Origin: Candidatus Omnitrophota bacterium
GTDB taxonomy: Bacteria; Omnitrophota; Gorgyraeia; Pluralincolimonadales; Pluralincolimonadaceae
DNA length: 17,024 nucleotides
Assembly (NCBI GenBank): GCA_028706795.1
Contig: JAQTVK010000005.1
Location: 1 to 17,024, forward strand
Reading direction: 5' to 3'
Position 1 is the first letter of the stretch. Each line of letters starts with the position of its first letter. Made by a program: the position numbers and the translations under genes. This document shows positions 1-7,510 of the stretch, in pieces. Below the pieces are notes generated by a model. That model had not been told where the DNA came from. It saw nothing but the letters and a program-made list of their open reading frames with translations, and did no database searches.

Positions 1-1032
1 GAATGGATCATCAGGCAATACGACCATGAGGTCCAGGCCGGCTCGGTCATAAAGCCGCTCGTTGGCGTGAATAACGACGGGCCGTCGGATGCCGCGGTCG
101 CCAGGCCTATATTGGATTCGGATAAAGGCGTGATAATATCGAACGGGATAAACCCGAGATACGGCGAGATCGACCCTTACTGGATGGCCGCTTCGAATAT
201 CGATGAGGCGCTGAGGCAGATAACCGCGGTAGGCGGCGACCTCAAAGAGGTGGCGCTCTTGGATAATTTCTGCTGGGGAGACACGGACCAGCCGTCCCAA
301 TTGGGCAGCCTCGTGAGGGCGGCCCAAGGCTGTTATGACATGTCTAAGGGCTTCCAGGCGCCTTTTATCTCAGGCAAAGACAGCCTTCATAACGAATATA
401 TCGCCGGCAAAAAACGCGTATCGATCCCAGGGACACTGCTCGTCTCGGCTATCTCCGTGGCCGATAACGTAAAAAAGTGCATTACCATGGATTTTAAGGA
501 AGCGGGCGACCTCATATACGTCGTCGGGATGACATATGACGAGCTCGGCGGTTCATATTATTACAAGTCGCGGGGCGCCGGGATAGGGAATTCAGTGCCG
601 ACCGTTGACGCGAAACGCAGCCGCGCGCTGATGGAGAAACTGGGCCGCGCGATAAGAGGCGGCCTCGTGAACGCCTGCCACGATTGTTCGGAAGGCGGCA
701 TAGGGGTGGCGGCGGCAGAAATGGCGTTCGCCGGAGGGTTCGGCGGCGAGTTAAAACTGGAAAAAACGCCTTTCAAGGTAAAATACGGTATGCACGGGAA
801 GAAGCGCGACGACATCATATTATTTTCGGAGTCGAATACCCGTTTCATCGTCGGCGTCAGCCCGGAAAAACAGAAGAGGTTCGAGCAGGCGATGAGGGGC
901 GCGGCGACCGGGCTCATAGGCGGTGTCCTCGAGGAGAAATATTTTACGGTCTACGGCACCGGGGGAGATATCGTCGTAAGGACGGACCATAAAGAATTGA
1001 AGGAGGCCTGGCAGGCGCCCTTAAGATGGTAG
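1..1032 (+). CDS. purL: Phosphoribosylformylglycinamidine synthase, PurL subunit (3' part, 5' end outside window)
   Basis: PurL is the synthetase subunit that converts FGAR to FGAM with ATP and with ammonia supplied by PurQ (fourth step of purine synthesis). The frame is open from base 1, so the gene begins upstream of the window; the GTG at 67 is internal, because conserved PurL sequence lies before it (YDHEVQAG, bases 22-45, then NDGPSDAAV). Visible are 343 codons of the C-terminal half: a WGD/Q..LG stretch, FISGKDSL, and the AIRS-like C-terminal domain with HDCSEGG and an E-F-like glycine-rich segment. The stop overlaps the purQ start by 7 bases, so the two are probably translationally coupled. 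Whether the protein is the short PurS-dependent type cannot be decided here, as the N-terminal half and any purS lie outside. Confidence 0.95.
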   Translation, partial: EWIIRQYDHEVQAGSVIKPLVGVNNDGPSDAAVARPILDSDKGVIISNGINPRYGEIDPYWMAASNIDEALRQITAVGGDLKEVALLDNFCWGDTDQPSQLGSLVRAAQGCYDMSKGFQAPFISGKDSLHNEYIAGKKRVSIPGTLLVSAISVADNVKKCITMDFKEAGDLIYVVGMTYDELGGSYYYKSRGAGIGNSVPTVDAKRSRALMEKLGRAIRGGLVNACHDCSEGGIGVAAAEMAFAGGFGGELKLEKTPFKVKYGMHGKKRDDIILFSESNTRFIVGVSPEKQKRFEQAMRGAATGLIGGVLEEKYFTVYGTGGDIVVRTDHKELKEAWQAPLRW

Positions 1033-1835
1033 CGATAAAGAACAGGCCTAAGGTAATGGTCCTTCGCGCGGCCGGGACGAATTGCGATGTGGAGACGGCC
1101 TTCGCGTTCGAGCATGCCGGCGCGTTAACGGAGCTCGTCCATATAAACCAGCTCGTGGGCGGGGAGAGGAAGCTGCGCGATTACCATATCCTTGCCGTGC
1201 CCGGCGGCTTTACTTACGGCGACGATGTCGGTTCGGGAAAGATACTCGCGAACGAGTTAAAATACAAATTAGCCGGGGACCTTGAGAGGTTCGTGGGCGC
1301 GGGAAAACTTATAATCGGGATATGCAACGGTTTCCAGGTCCTCGTAAAGGCGGGCCTGCTGCCCGGAAAAGGGGTAAGCGGCGAGCAGCTCGAGGCGACG
1401 CTTACGACGAACGACACGGCGCGTTATGAAGACAGGTGGGTCTATCTTAAGGCCGCCAAGGGGCTGAACAGCGAATTCCAGAACAAGTGCCTTTGGACCA
1501 GGGGTATCGGGCGTATGATATATATGCCTGCCGCCCACGGCGAAGGAAAATTCATCCCGAAGGACGATGAGGTCCTGGGAAAATTATGGGCGAACGGCCA
1601 GGTCGTTTTCAGGTATGTCGACCCCTACGGAAAGCTCGCGGACTTCCCCTGGAACCCTAACGGGTCGGTCGATAATATAGCAGGCGTATGCGACATCACC
1701 GGCAGGATATTCGGGCTTATGCCGCATCCGGAGAGGCATCTATTCGGTTCCCAACATCCGCGCTGGACGCGCGGAGAGGCGCAGAGGGAAGGGGACGGGG
1801 TGAGCATTTTCAGGAACGGAGTAAAAAATGTATAG
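1026..1835 (+). CDS. purQ: Phosphoribosylformylglycinamidine synthase, glutamine amidotransferase subunit PurQ
   Basis: PurQ hydrolyses glutamine and passes ammonia to PurL. The 269-residue protein is a class I amidotransferase. Its nucleophile is Cys100 in GICNGFQVL, and the His234/Glu236 pair lies in MPHPERH. An N-terminal AAGTNCD segment and PGGFTYGDD near residue 60 are typical of PurQ. The length exceeds the roughly 225-235 residues of the Bacillus-type enzyme; the extra length appears to be in the middle (around residues 125-215) and at the C-terminus after the PHPER motif. ATG 1026 lies inside the end of purL (7-base overlap), and purF follows after 8 bases, so it is part of the purine operon. 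Confidence 0.96.
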   Translation: MVAIKNRPKVMVLRAAGTNCDVETAFAFEHAGALTELVHINQLVGGERKLRDYHILAVPGGFTYGDDVGSGKILANELKYKLAGDLERFVGAGKLIIGICNGFQVLVKAGLLPGKGVSGEQLEATLTTNDTARYEDRWVYLKAAKGLNSEFQNKCLWTRGIGRMIYMPAAHGEGKFIPKDDEVLGKLWANGQVVFRYVDPYGKLADFPWNPNGSVDNIAGVCDITGRIFGLMPHPERHLFGSQHPRWTRGEAQREGDGVSIFRNGVKNV

Positions 1836-1843
1836 AGGTGAAA

Positions 1844-3241
1844 ATGGGCGATAAGATCAGGCATCACTGCGGACTGTTCGGCGTCTACGGGCACAAGGAC
1901 GCGGCGCGGCTTACATATCTCGGCCTATATGCGCTCCAGCACCGCGGGGAGGAGTCGGCCGGCATAGCGTCTTTTGACGGAGAGACGCATCTACACAAAG
2001 GAATGGGCCTGGTCCCGGAAGTCTTCAACGAAGGGAAACTGGCCGACCTGAAAGGCGACGTCGCGATAGGCCATGTCAGATATTCCACGACCGGTTCTAC
2101 GACGCTGAAGAACGCCCAGCCCGTCGTGGTCGATTATTCCCGCGGCACGGTCGCTGTCGGCCACAACGGCAACCTGGTGAACGGCGCGCGCCTGCGCGAC
2201 GAGCTCGAGGCCCGCGGCTCGATATTCCAGACGACGCTCGATTCGGAGATAATAATACACCTGCTGGCACGGCCCGAGCACAAGAATTTCGAAGAAGGGC
2301 TTACCTATGCGCTCAAACAGATAAAAGGGGCGTTCTCGCTCGTAATAATGAAGGAGGATATGCTCGTCGGGGTCCGCGACCCGCACGGCTGGAGGCCGCT
2401 ATGCCTCGGGAAACTCGGTGACTCATACATATTGGCGAGCGAGACAACGGCACTCGACCTTATCGAGGCGGAATTTGTCCGCGAGCTCGAGCCGGGAGAG
2501 GTCTTATATATAACAAAGAAAGGTTTGCGCTCGACCAAACCGTTGGGCGAGAGCAAGAGGATCGCGCATTGCATATTCGAGCATGTTTATTTTGCGAGGC
2601 CGGATTCTTTCATCTTCGGCGAGTCTGTCCACCTGGTAAGGCAGAGGCTCGGCCACAGGCTCGCGCAGGAGTATCCGGTCGAGGCGGACCTCATCATCCC
2701 GGTGCCGGATTCGGGCACGCCGGCCGCACTCGGGCTTTCGCACGAGTCGGGAATACCGCTTGAGATGGGCATAATAAGGAACCATTATATCGGCAGGACC
2801 TTTATCCAGCCGCTGCAGCATATACGCGATTTCAACGTCAAAGTAAAGCTGAACCCGATCAGGGCGCTCCTGAAGGACAAGAAGGTCATCGTCGTAGACG
2901 ATTCGATCGTCCGCGGGACCACGTCGCGCGCAAGGATCAAGAAGCTTTATGACGCAGGCGCGAAGGAAGTCCACATGAGGATATCGTGCCCGCCGATAAG
3001 ACACCCGTGTTTTTACGGGATAGATTTCCCGACCAGGAAGGAACTGATCGCGGCGACGCATTCGATAGAGGAGATAAGGAAGTTTTTGGGTGTCACGACG
3101 CTCGGCTACCTTTCGGTCGAGGGGTTATTGAGCTGCGTCTCGTGCCCGAACAATTACTGCACCGCATGTTATACCGGGGACTACCCGGTGCCGTTCGGCG
3201 GAGAGGCAAATAAATTCGCGACAGAACATAAAGGGTATTGA
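1844..3241 (+). CDS. purF: Amidophosphoribosyltransferase PurF, iron-sulphur type
   Basis: PurF catalyses the committed step of purine synthesis, making phosphoribosylamine from PRPP and glutamine. ATG 1844 is chosen because AGAGG lies 5 bases upstream (1834-1838) and because it gives an 8-residue leader before the nucleophile Cys9 (CGLFGVYGH). This matches the cleaved propeptide of the B. subtilis enzyme. The protein is 465 residues: an Ntn-type glutaminase domain at about 9-240 (RGEESAG at 34-40, GHNGN at 106-110) and a phosphoribosyltransferase domain with the PRPP loop VIVVDDSIVRGTTS at 348-361. Cys243, Cys389, Cys439 and Cys442 match in position and spacing the four ligands of the 4Fe-4S cluster of B. 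subtilis PurF. purM starts one base after the stop. Confidence 0.96.
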   Translation: MGDKIRHHCGLFGVYGHKDAARLTYLGLYALQHRGEESAGIASFDGETHLHKGMGLVPEVFNEGKLADLKGDVAIGHVRYSTTGSTTLKNAQPVVVDYSRGTVAVGHNGNLVNGARLRDELEARGSIFQTTLDSEIIIHLLARPEHKNFEEGLTYALKQIKGAFSLVIMKEDMLVGVRDPHGWRPLCLGKLGDSYILASETTALDLIEAEFVRELEPGEVLYITKKGLRSTKPLGESKRIAHCIFEHVYFARPDSFIFGESVHLVRQRLGHRLAQEYPVEADLIIPVPDSGTPAALGLSHESGIPLEMGIIRNHYIGRTFIQPLQHIRDFNVKVKLNPIRALLKDKKVIVVDDSIVRGTTSRARIKKLYDAGAKEVHMRISCPPIRHPCFYGIDFPTRKELIAATHSIEEIRKFLGVTTLGYLSVEGLLSCVSCPNNYCTACYTGDYPVPFGGEANKFATEHKGY

Positions 3242-3242
3242 T

Positions 3243-4247
3243 ATGGGCCTTACGTACAAAAAAGCGGGCGTCGATATCCGCGAAGCGAGCCGTTTCGTTG
3301 GGGCGATAAAAAAGCACACGAAGGCGACGGCGCGAAAGGGCGCGGACTGCAGGCTGGGCGGGTTCGGGGGGCTCTTCGATCTCAGGGCGGCAGGGTATAA
3401 AGACCCCGTCCTTGTCTCGTCTACCGACGGGGTGGGCACGAAACTGAAGATCGCTTTCCTGGCGGATAAACACGATACCGTCGGGATAGACATGGTCGCG
3501 ATGAATGCCAATGACATCCTGACGTCGGGCGCGGAGCCGCTCTTCTTCCTCGATTATATCGCTACCGGAAAGATAGATAAGAAGGTCCTGACCGATGTCG
3601 TAAAGGGCATCGCCGAGGGATGCAGGCAGGCGGGCTGCGCGCTGATAGGCGGCGAGACCGCAGAGATGCCGGCGTTCTATAAAGAAGGCGAATACGACCT
3701 CGCGGGGTTCTGCGTCGGGGCGGTCGAAAGGAAGGGGATCGTCGACAGCTCGAAGATGAAGGCCGGGGATATCGCAATAGGGCTCGCGTCGAACGGCCTG
3801 CACTCGAACGGGTATTCATTGGTCAGGAAAGTATTTTCCCGGCCCGAGCAGAAGTCCCTCTCAAAAGAACTCCTGCGGCCGACAAGGATATATGTTAAGC
3901 CCGTGTTAGAGTTGAAGAAAAAAGCGGAGATAAAAGGGATCGCGCATATAACAGGCGGCGCCTATTTCGAAAAGTTGCCCCGCATCGTGCCTAAGGACAA
4001 GACCCTGGTCATCGAGAAAGGTTCATGGGTAGTCCCGGAGATATTCAGGAGGATACAGCGGGAGGGGAAGATAGACGAAATAGAGATGTTCCGCACCTTC
4101 AACATGGGGCTCGGGATGGTCATCGTCATATCGCCGGAAGATTACGGCGAGGCCAAGAAGGTCTTCGACAAATGGAAAATAGATTCCTGGATCGTCGGAT
4201 CTGTCGATAAAGGGAAAGGCAAAGTAAGGATAATATGCGGGTTTTAG
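3243..4247 (+). CDS. purM: Phosphoribosylformylglycinamidine cyclo-ligase (AIR synthetase)
   Basis: PurM closes the imidazole ring, turning FGAM into AIR with ATP. The 334-residue protein has the expected length and motifs: STDGVGTK (60-67), N-x-N-D-I (88-92), GAEPLFFLDYIA (96-107), GGETAEMP (136-143) and ASNGLHSNGYSL (182-193), covering the AIRS N-terminal and C-terminal domains. The ATG lies one base after the purF stop, with AAAGGG at 3231-3236 inside the purF end as a plausible ribosome binding site. Its last 13 bases overlap purD in another frame. PurL, just upstream in this operon, belongs to the same structural superfamily and acts in the preceding step. Confidence 0.97.
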   Translation: MGLTYKKAGVDIREASRFVGAIKKHTKATARKGADCRLGGFGGLFDLRAAGYKDPVLVSSTDGVGTKLKIAFLADKHDTVGIDMVAMNANDILTSGAEPLFFLDYIATGKIDKKVLTDVVKGIAEGCRQAGCALIGGETAEMPAFYKEGEYDLAGFCVGAVERKGIVDSSKMKAGDIAIGLASNGLHSNGYSLVRKVFSRPEQKSLSKELLRPTRIYVKPVLELKKKAEIKGIAHITGGAYFEKLPRIVPKDKTLVIEKGSWVVPEIFRRIQREGKIDEIEMFRTFNMGLGMVIVISPEDYGEAKKVFDKWKIDSWIVGSVDKGKGKVRIICGF

Positions 4248-5509
4248 TCATCGGTTCGGGCGGGAGGGAGCACGCGCTCGCCTGGAAGATAAAGCAGTCG
4301 CCTCTGGTCGATAAGCTATTCTGCGCGCCGGGAAACGGCGGAATATCGCAGATCGCCGAATGCGTAGACATAAAATCCGATGATATAGCCAGCCTGACCG
4401 CTTTCGCCGTGAGGAATAAGATGGACCTTACCGTCGTAGGGCCTGAGGCGCCCCTGTCGGGAGGCATAGTCGATAAATTCTGCGCAAACGGCCTCAGGGT
4501 ATTCGGCCCGTCAAAAGAAGCCGCGCGGCTCGAGTCGAGCAAAGTCTTTATGAAAGAGCTCGCGAAAAAATACGGCATCCCGACCGCGAAATTCGAGGTC
4601 TTTACGGACAGTGAAGGCGCGAAAAAATATATAAAGGGACTGAAGGGTAAATTTGTCGTGAAGGCGGACGGGCTCGCCGCCGGAAAAGGCGTGGTCGTAT
4701 GCTCTTCGAAAGACGAGGGCATTGCCGCGGTAGAGGCGATGATGGAGCGTAAGATATTCAAGGACGCGGGCAAAAAAGTGGTGATCGAAGAGTGCCTCGA
4801 AGCCGAAGAGGCGTCTATCATAGTCGTCACGGACGGTAAAGATGCCGTCCCCCTTGCCTCGGCGCAGGACCACAAGAGGATATTCGACGGGGATAAAGGC
4901 CCGAATACCGGCGGAATGGGTGCGTATTCGCCCGCGCCTGTCGTACCGGAGGCGATAATGGATGCGGTGATGAAGGATATAATCAAGCCGGCGATAGAAG
5001 GACTGCGCAAAGAGGGAATAAAATATACCGGCGCCCTGTATGCGGGGCTGATGATAGACGGTTCCGGCCCGAAACTACTCGAATTCAACTGCAGGTTCGG
5101 CGACCCCGAGACCCAGGTGATACTTCCGCGCCTAAAAAGCGATTTCGTCGAATTGATCGAGGCCTCGGTGGATGATGAAATAGATATCGCCTCGCTTGAG
5201 TGGGACGAGAGGCCGTGCGTCTCGGTAGTGCTCTCTTCAGGCGGATATCCCGGGGAATATAAGACAGGTTTCGAGATCGATGGGCTGGACGCTTTTGAAA
5301 AGATGAAGGATGTATATCTCTTCCATGCCGGCACGAAGACAGCCGACGGGAAGACCGTGACCGCGGGCGGGCGGGTCCTTAATGTGACGGCGCTCGGTTC
5401 CGACATAAAAGACGCGATAGACAAATGCTATAACGCCGTAAATTTCATAGAGTTCGAAGGGATGCATTTCAGGAGAGACATAGGTTACAGGGCGCTAAAC
5501 AGGAGATAA
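4235..5509 (+). CDS. purD: Phosphoribosylamine-glycine ligase (GAR synthetase)
   Basis: PurD joins phosphoribosylamine and glycine with ATP to make GAR, using the PurF product and the glycine that GlyA can supply. The 424-residue protein has the family's normal length. It shows the N-terminal dinucleotide-like fold (GSGGREHALAW, 8-17; VVGPEAPL, 67-74), the ATP-grasp region (KADGLAAGKGV, 143-153; QDHKR, 211-215; GPNTGGMGAYSP, 222-233) and the C-terminal metal and ATP site NCRFGDPETQ (285-294). The start overlaps the purM end by 13 bases, an unusually long overlap for this window; starting at MRVLVIGSGG is what the family does, so the overlap is probably real. purE follows after 6 bases. Confidence 0.97.
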   Translation: MRVLVIGSGGREHALAWKIKQSPLVDKLFCAPGNGGISQIAECVDIKSDDIASLTAFAVRNKMDLTVVGPEAPLSGGIVDKFCANGLRVFGPSKEAARLESSKVFMKELAKKYGIPTAKFEVFTDSEGAKKYIKGLKGKFVVKADGLAAGKGVVVCSSKDEGIAAVEAMMERKIFKDAGKKVVIEECLEAEEASIIVVTDGKDAVPLASAQDHKRIFDGDKGPNTGGMGAYSPAPVVPEAIMDAVMKDIIKPAIEGLRKEGIKYTGALYAGLMIDGSGPKLLEFNCRFGDPETQVILPRLKSDFVELIEASVDDEIDIASLEWDERPCVSVVLSSGGYPGEYKTGFEIDGLDAFEKMKDVYLFHAGTKTADGKTVTAGGRVLNVTALGSDIKDAIDKCYNAVNFIEFEGMHFRRDIGYRALNRR

Positions 5510-5515
5510 CAGAAA

Positions 5516-6010
5516 ATGACAAAGCCAAGGGTCGCGGTCATATTAGGTTCCGATTCGGATCTTCCCACGATGGAGGAGGGGCTTAAGGTATTGAAGGATT
5601 TTAAGGTATCCTTCGAGCTTAGGATAATGTCCGCCCACAGGAGCCCCGACCTGGTGCATGATTTTGCGAGGTCGGCGGAGAAGAAAGGCATAAAGGTCGT
5701 GATAGCCGCCGCCGGCGGCGCCGCGCACCTGGCAGGTGTCATCGCGTCCCTGACGAGACTGCCGGTCATCGGAGTCCCGATGGAGACGAGCAGCCTCAGC
5801 GGGATGGATTCGCTCCTCTCGACCGTGCAGATGCCTTACGGCGTCCCGGTCGCAACTATGGCAATAGGCAAATCCGGCGCCAGGAACGCCTCTATATTCG
5901 CGTTACAAATACTCGGTTTGACCGACAAAAAAATAGCCGGGGAGCTTAACGCTTTCAAGAAGAGGCTCGAGGCGGACGTGATAGCGAAGAACAAAAAACT
6001 GAAATTATGA
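5516..6010 (+). CDS. purE: N5-carboxyaminoimidazole ribonucleotide mutase, class I PurE
   Basis: PurE moves the carboxyl group of N5-CAIR to form CAIR. The 164-residue protein carries GSDSD (11-15), the SAHR segment (39-42) with its active-site histidine, GGAAHLAG (67-74) and the long conserved stretch MDSLLSTVQMPYGVPVATMA (97-116). These are features of the bacterial class I mutase rather than the class II AIR carboxylase. Class I enzymes need PurK to make N5-CAIR, and no purK is in the window, so it must be elsewhere if the class call is right. The ribosome binding site AGGAG (5501-5505) overlaps the purD end. The stop overlaps the next start as ATGA. Confidence 0.95.
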   Translation: MTKPRVAVILGSDSDLPTMEEGLKVLKDFKVSFELRIMSAHRSPDLVHDFARSAEKKGIKVVIAAAGGAAHLAGVIASLTRLPVIGVPMETSSLSGMDSLLSTVQMPYGVPVATMAIGKSGARNASIFALQILGLTDKKIAGELNAFKKRLEADVIAKNKKLKL

Positions 6011-6606
6011 CGGCGATTATCCGCATCAATGCTTCGAGGCCCGCGGCGGCCGGGATGAAGAAAGCGGCCTCGGTCCTGAAAAAAGGGGGGTTGGTGGTTT
6101 TCCCGACCGAGACGGTCTACGGCCTCGGCGCGAACCTCCTCGATAAAAAGGCCGTGGAGAAGGTTTATGAGATAAAGAAGCGCCCGAGGAACAAGCCGCT
6201 TACGGTGCATGTCGCCGATACGGCCTCAGTCAGGAAGATAACAGGAAAGATCCCGCTCGGCGCAGGAAAGCTTATAGAGAAATATTGGCCGGGTCCGTTG
6301 ACGATTATATTAAGGGACAGGCGCGGCGGGAAGACGGGATTCAGGATGCCGGATAACAAGATCGCTTTCAGCCTGATAAAAAGGGCCGGCGTCCCGGTCG
6401 TCGCGCCGAGCGCGAACATATCGGGCAATAAGCCGCCGACGAGCGCGAAGGAAGCGTTGCGCGACCTCGACGGGAAGGTCGATATCGTCATCGACGGCGG
6501 CAGGACGGCGATCGGCATCGAGTCTACGGTGGTCGACATGACCGGCCGCAGGCCTAAAGTATTGCGCGAAGGCGCGATACCGAAAGCGGAGATCGAGCTG
6601 ATATGA
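6007..6606 (+). CDS. tsaC: L-threonylcarbamoyladenylate synthase, short TsaC/YwlC type
   Basis: This enzyme makes threonylcarbamoyl-AMP from threonine, bicarbonate and ATP, the first step of the universal t6A37 modification of ANN-decoding tRNAs. The 199 residues form a single YrdC domain: FPTETVYGLG (32-41), KKRPRNKPLTVHV (57-69), WPGPLT (94-99), APSANISG (133-140), GIESTVVD (170-177) and REGAI (187-191). The protein ends after the YrdC domain, so it is the short form without the C-terminal Sua5 domain. ATGA overlaps link it to purE before and the phosphatase gene after. A ywlC-ywlE-rpiB-glyA order is also found in B. subtilis, which supports a conserved neighbourhood rather than a chance junction. 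Confidence 0.94.
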   Translation: MTAIIRINASRPAAAGMKKAASVLKKGGLVVFPTETVYGLGANLLDKKAVEKVYEIKKRPRNKPLTVHVADTASVRKITGKIPLGAGKLIEKYWPGPLTIILRDRRGGKTGFRMPDNKIAFSLIKRAGVPVVAPSANISGNKPPTSAKEALRDLDGKVDIVIDGGRTAIGIESTVVDMTGRRPKVLREGAIPKAEIELI

Positions 6607-7076
6607 TAAAATCCGTATTGATGGTATGTACCGGGAACTCATGCCGCAGCGTCATGGCCGAGGGGCTTTTGAAAAAATGGCTCAAAGACCATAAGTGCGG
6701 CGATATCAGGGTCGCATCGGCAGGGATAGCGACGATCCCGGGGATGATGGCCAGCTCGAACGCGATAGACGTGATGAAAAGGGAGCATGTGGACATATCG
6801 GGCCACCGGGCGCAGGCAGTTTCCGGCCGTTTAATAGAAGAATACGACCTCATCCTGTGCATGGAGCCGGTGCACGTGGAGACGATAACCGGGCTCTTGC
6901 CGGAAGCCGGGGACAAAACGTACCTGCTTTTGGATTACGCCTATAGCGATGAGAACGAAAAACCGAAGAACCTATGGATCACCGACCCGATCGGGAAACC
7001 GAAAGAGGTCTATGAATCGGTCCTTATTACTTTAAAAGACGCGATAGAAAGGACGGGGAGGAAGATATGCGGATAG
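6603..7076 (+). CDS. Low-molecular-weight protein phosphatase, YwlE-like (tyrosine or arginine phosphatase)
   Basis: The 157-residue protein is a cysteine-based low-molecular-weight phosphatase. The CX5R loop is Cys9 to Arg15 (VCTGNSCRS), and the general acid is probably Asp128 in TDPIGKP, near Tyr138. B. subtilis YwlE, a phosphoarginine phosphatase, sits in the same ywlC-ywlE-rpiB-glyA order. In YwlE the fifth loop residue is Thr11, which sets arginine selectivity, whereas tyrosine phosphatases usually have Ile there; this protein has Ser13. The CTGNSCRS loop also resembles thioredoxin-coupled arsenate reductases. Cys86 lies near the place of their first redox cysteine, but the second one is missing, so arsenate reduction is less likely. 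The substrate is undecided. It overlaps tsaC by 4 bases and rpiB by 10. Confidence 0.85.
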   Translation: MIKSVLMVCTGNSCRSVMAEGLLKKWLKDHKCGDIRVASAGIATIPGMMASSNAIDVMKREHVDISGHRAQAVSGRLIEEYDLILCMEPVHVETITGLLPEAGDKTYLLLDYAYSDENEKPKNLWITDPIGKPKEVYESVLITLKDAIERTGRKICG

Positions 7077-7510
7077 CTATCGGCGCCGACCACGGCGGAT
7101 TCGACCTTAAGAACAAAGTCATAAAATACCTCGAGTCTAAAGGCCACGAGATAAAGGATTTCGGCTGCTATACGCCGGAATCGTGCGATTATCCCAAATA
7201 CGGGTTCCTCGTCGCGGAAGCGGTCGGGAAGAAGAAATTCCCTCGCGGCATATTGATATGCAAGAGCGGGATAGGGATGTCGATAGTCGCCAACAAGGCC
7301 CGCGGCGTGAGGGCCGCCCTCGTCTACAATATCGAAGACGCGCGCTCCTCCCGCGAGCATAATGACGCGAATGTCGTAGTCTTCGGCTCAAGATCGATGA
7401 ACAGCTATAAGATTAAGAAGATATTGGACGTGTGGCTTTCTACGAGGAGGCTCGGCGGGAGGCACTTAAGGAGGGTAAAGCAGATATCCGACCTGGAGGA
7501 GAGTAAATGA
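7067..7510 (+). CDS. rpiB: Ribose-5-phosphate isomerase B
   Basis: RpiB interconverts ribose 5-phosphate and ribulose 5-phosphate in the pentose phosphate pathway; ribose 5-phosphate feeds PRPP, the substrate of PurF. The 147-residue protein is of the usual size and shows the LacAB/RpiB motifs: GADHGG (6-11), the catalytic Cys65 in ICKSGIGMS, NKARGVRA (75-82) and NDAN followed by VVFGSRS near residue 105, with GGRH near the end. A strong ribosome binding site, GGGGAGG, lies just before the ATG inside the end of the phosphatase gene (10-base overlap). The stop overlaps glyA as ATGA. Confidence 0.95.
   Translation: MRIAIGADHGGFDLKNKVIKYLESKGHEIKDFGCYTPESCDYPKYGFLVAEAVGKKKFPRGILICKSGIGMSIVANKARGVRAALVYNIEDARSSREHNDANVVVFGSRSMNSYKIKKILDVWLSTRRLGGRHLRRVKQISDLEESK

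Noticed and set aside
67..69. GTG 67 as the start of a separate gene
   Set aside because: Conserved PurL sequence is already open in the same frame from base 1, so this codon is internal to purL.
1688..1843. A longer purF start giving a 52-residue N-terminal extension
   Set aside because: The extension lies in another frame of purQ and has no family counterpart. ATG 1844 has AGAGG at good spacing and places the nucleophile cysteine after a short B. subtilis-like propeptide.
6603..7076. Thioredoxin-coupled arsenate reductase
   Set aside because: The CTGNSCRS loop matches, but only one of the two extra redox cysteines (near Cys86) is present, and no ars genes are nearby.
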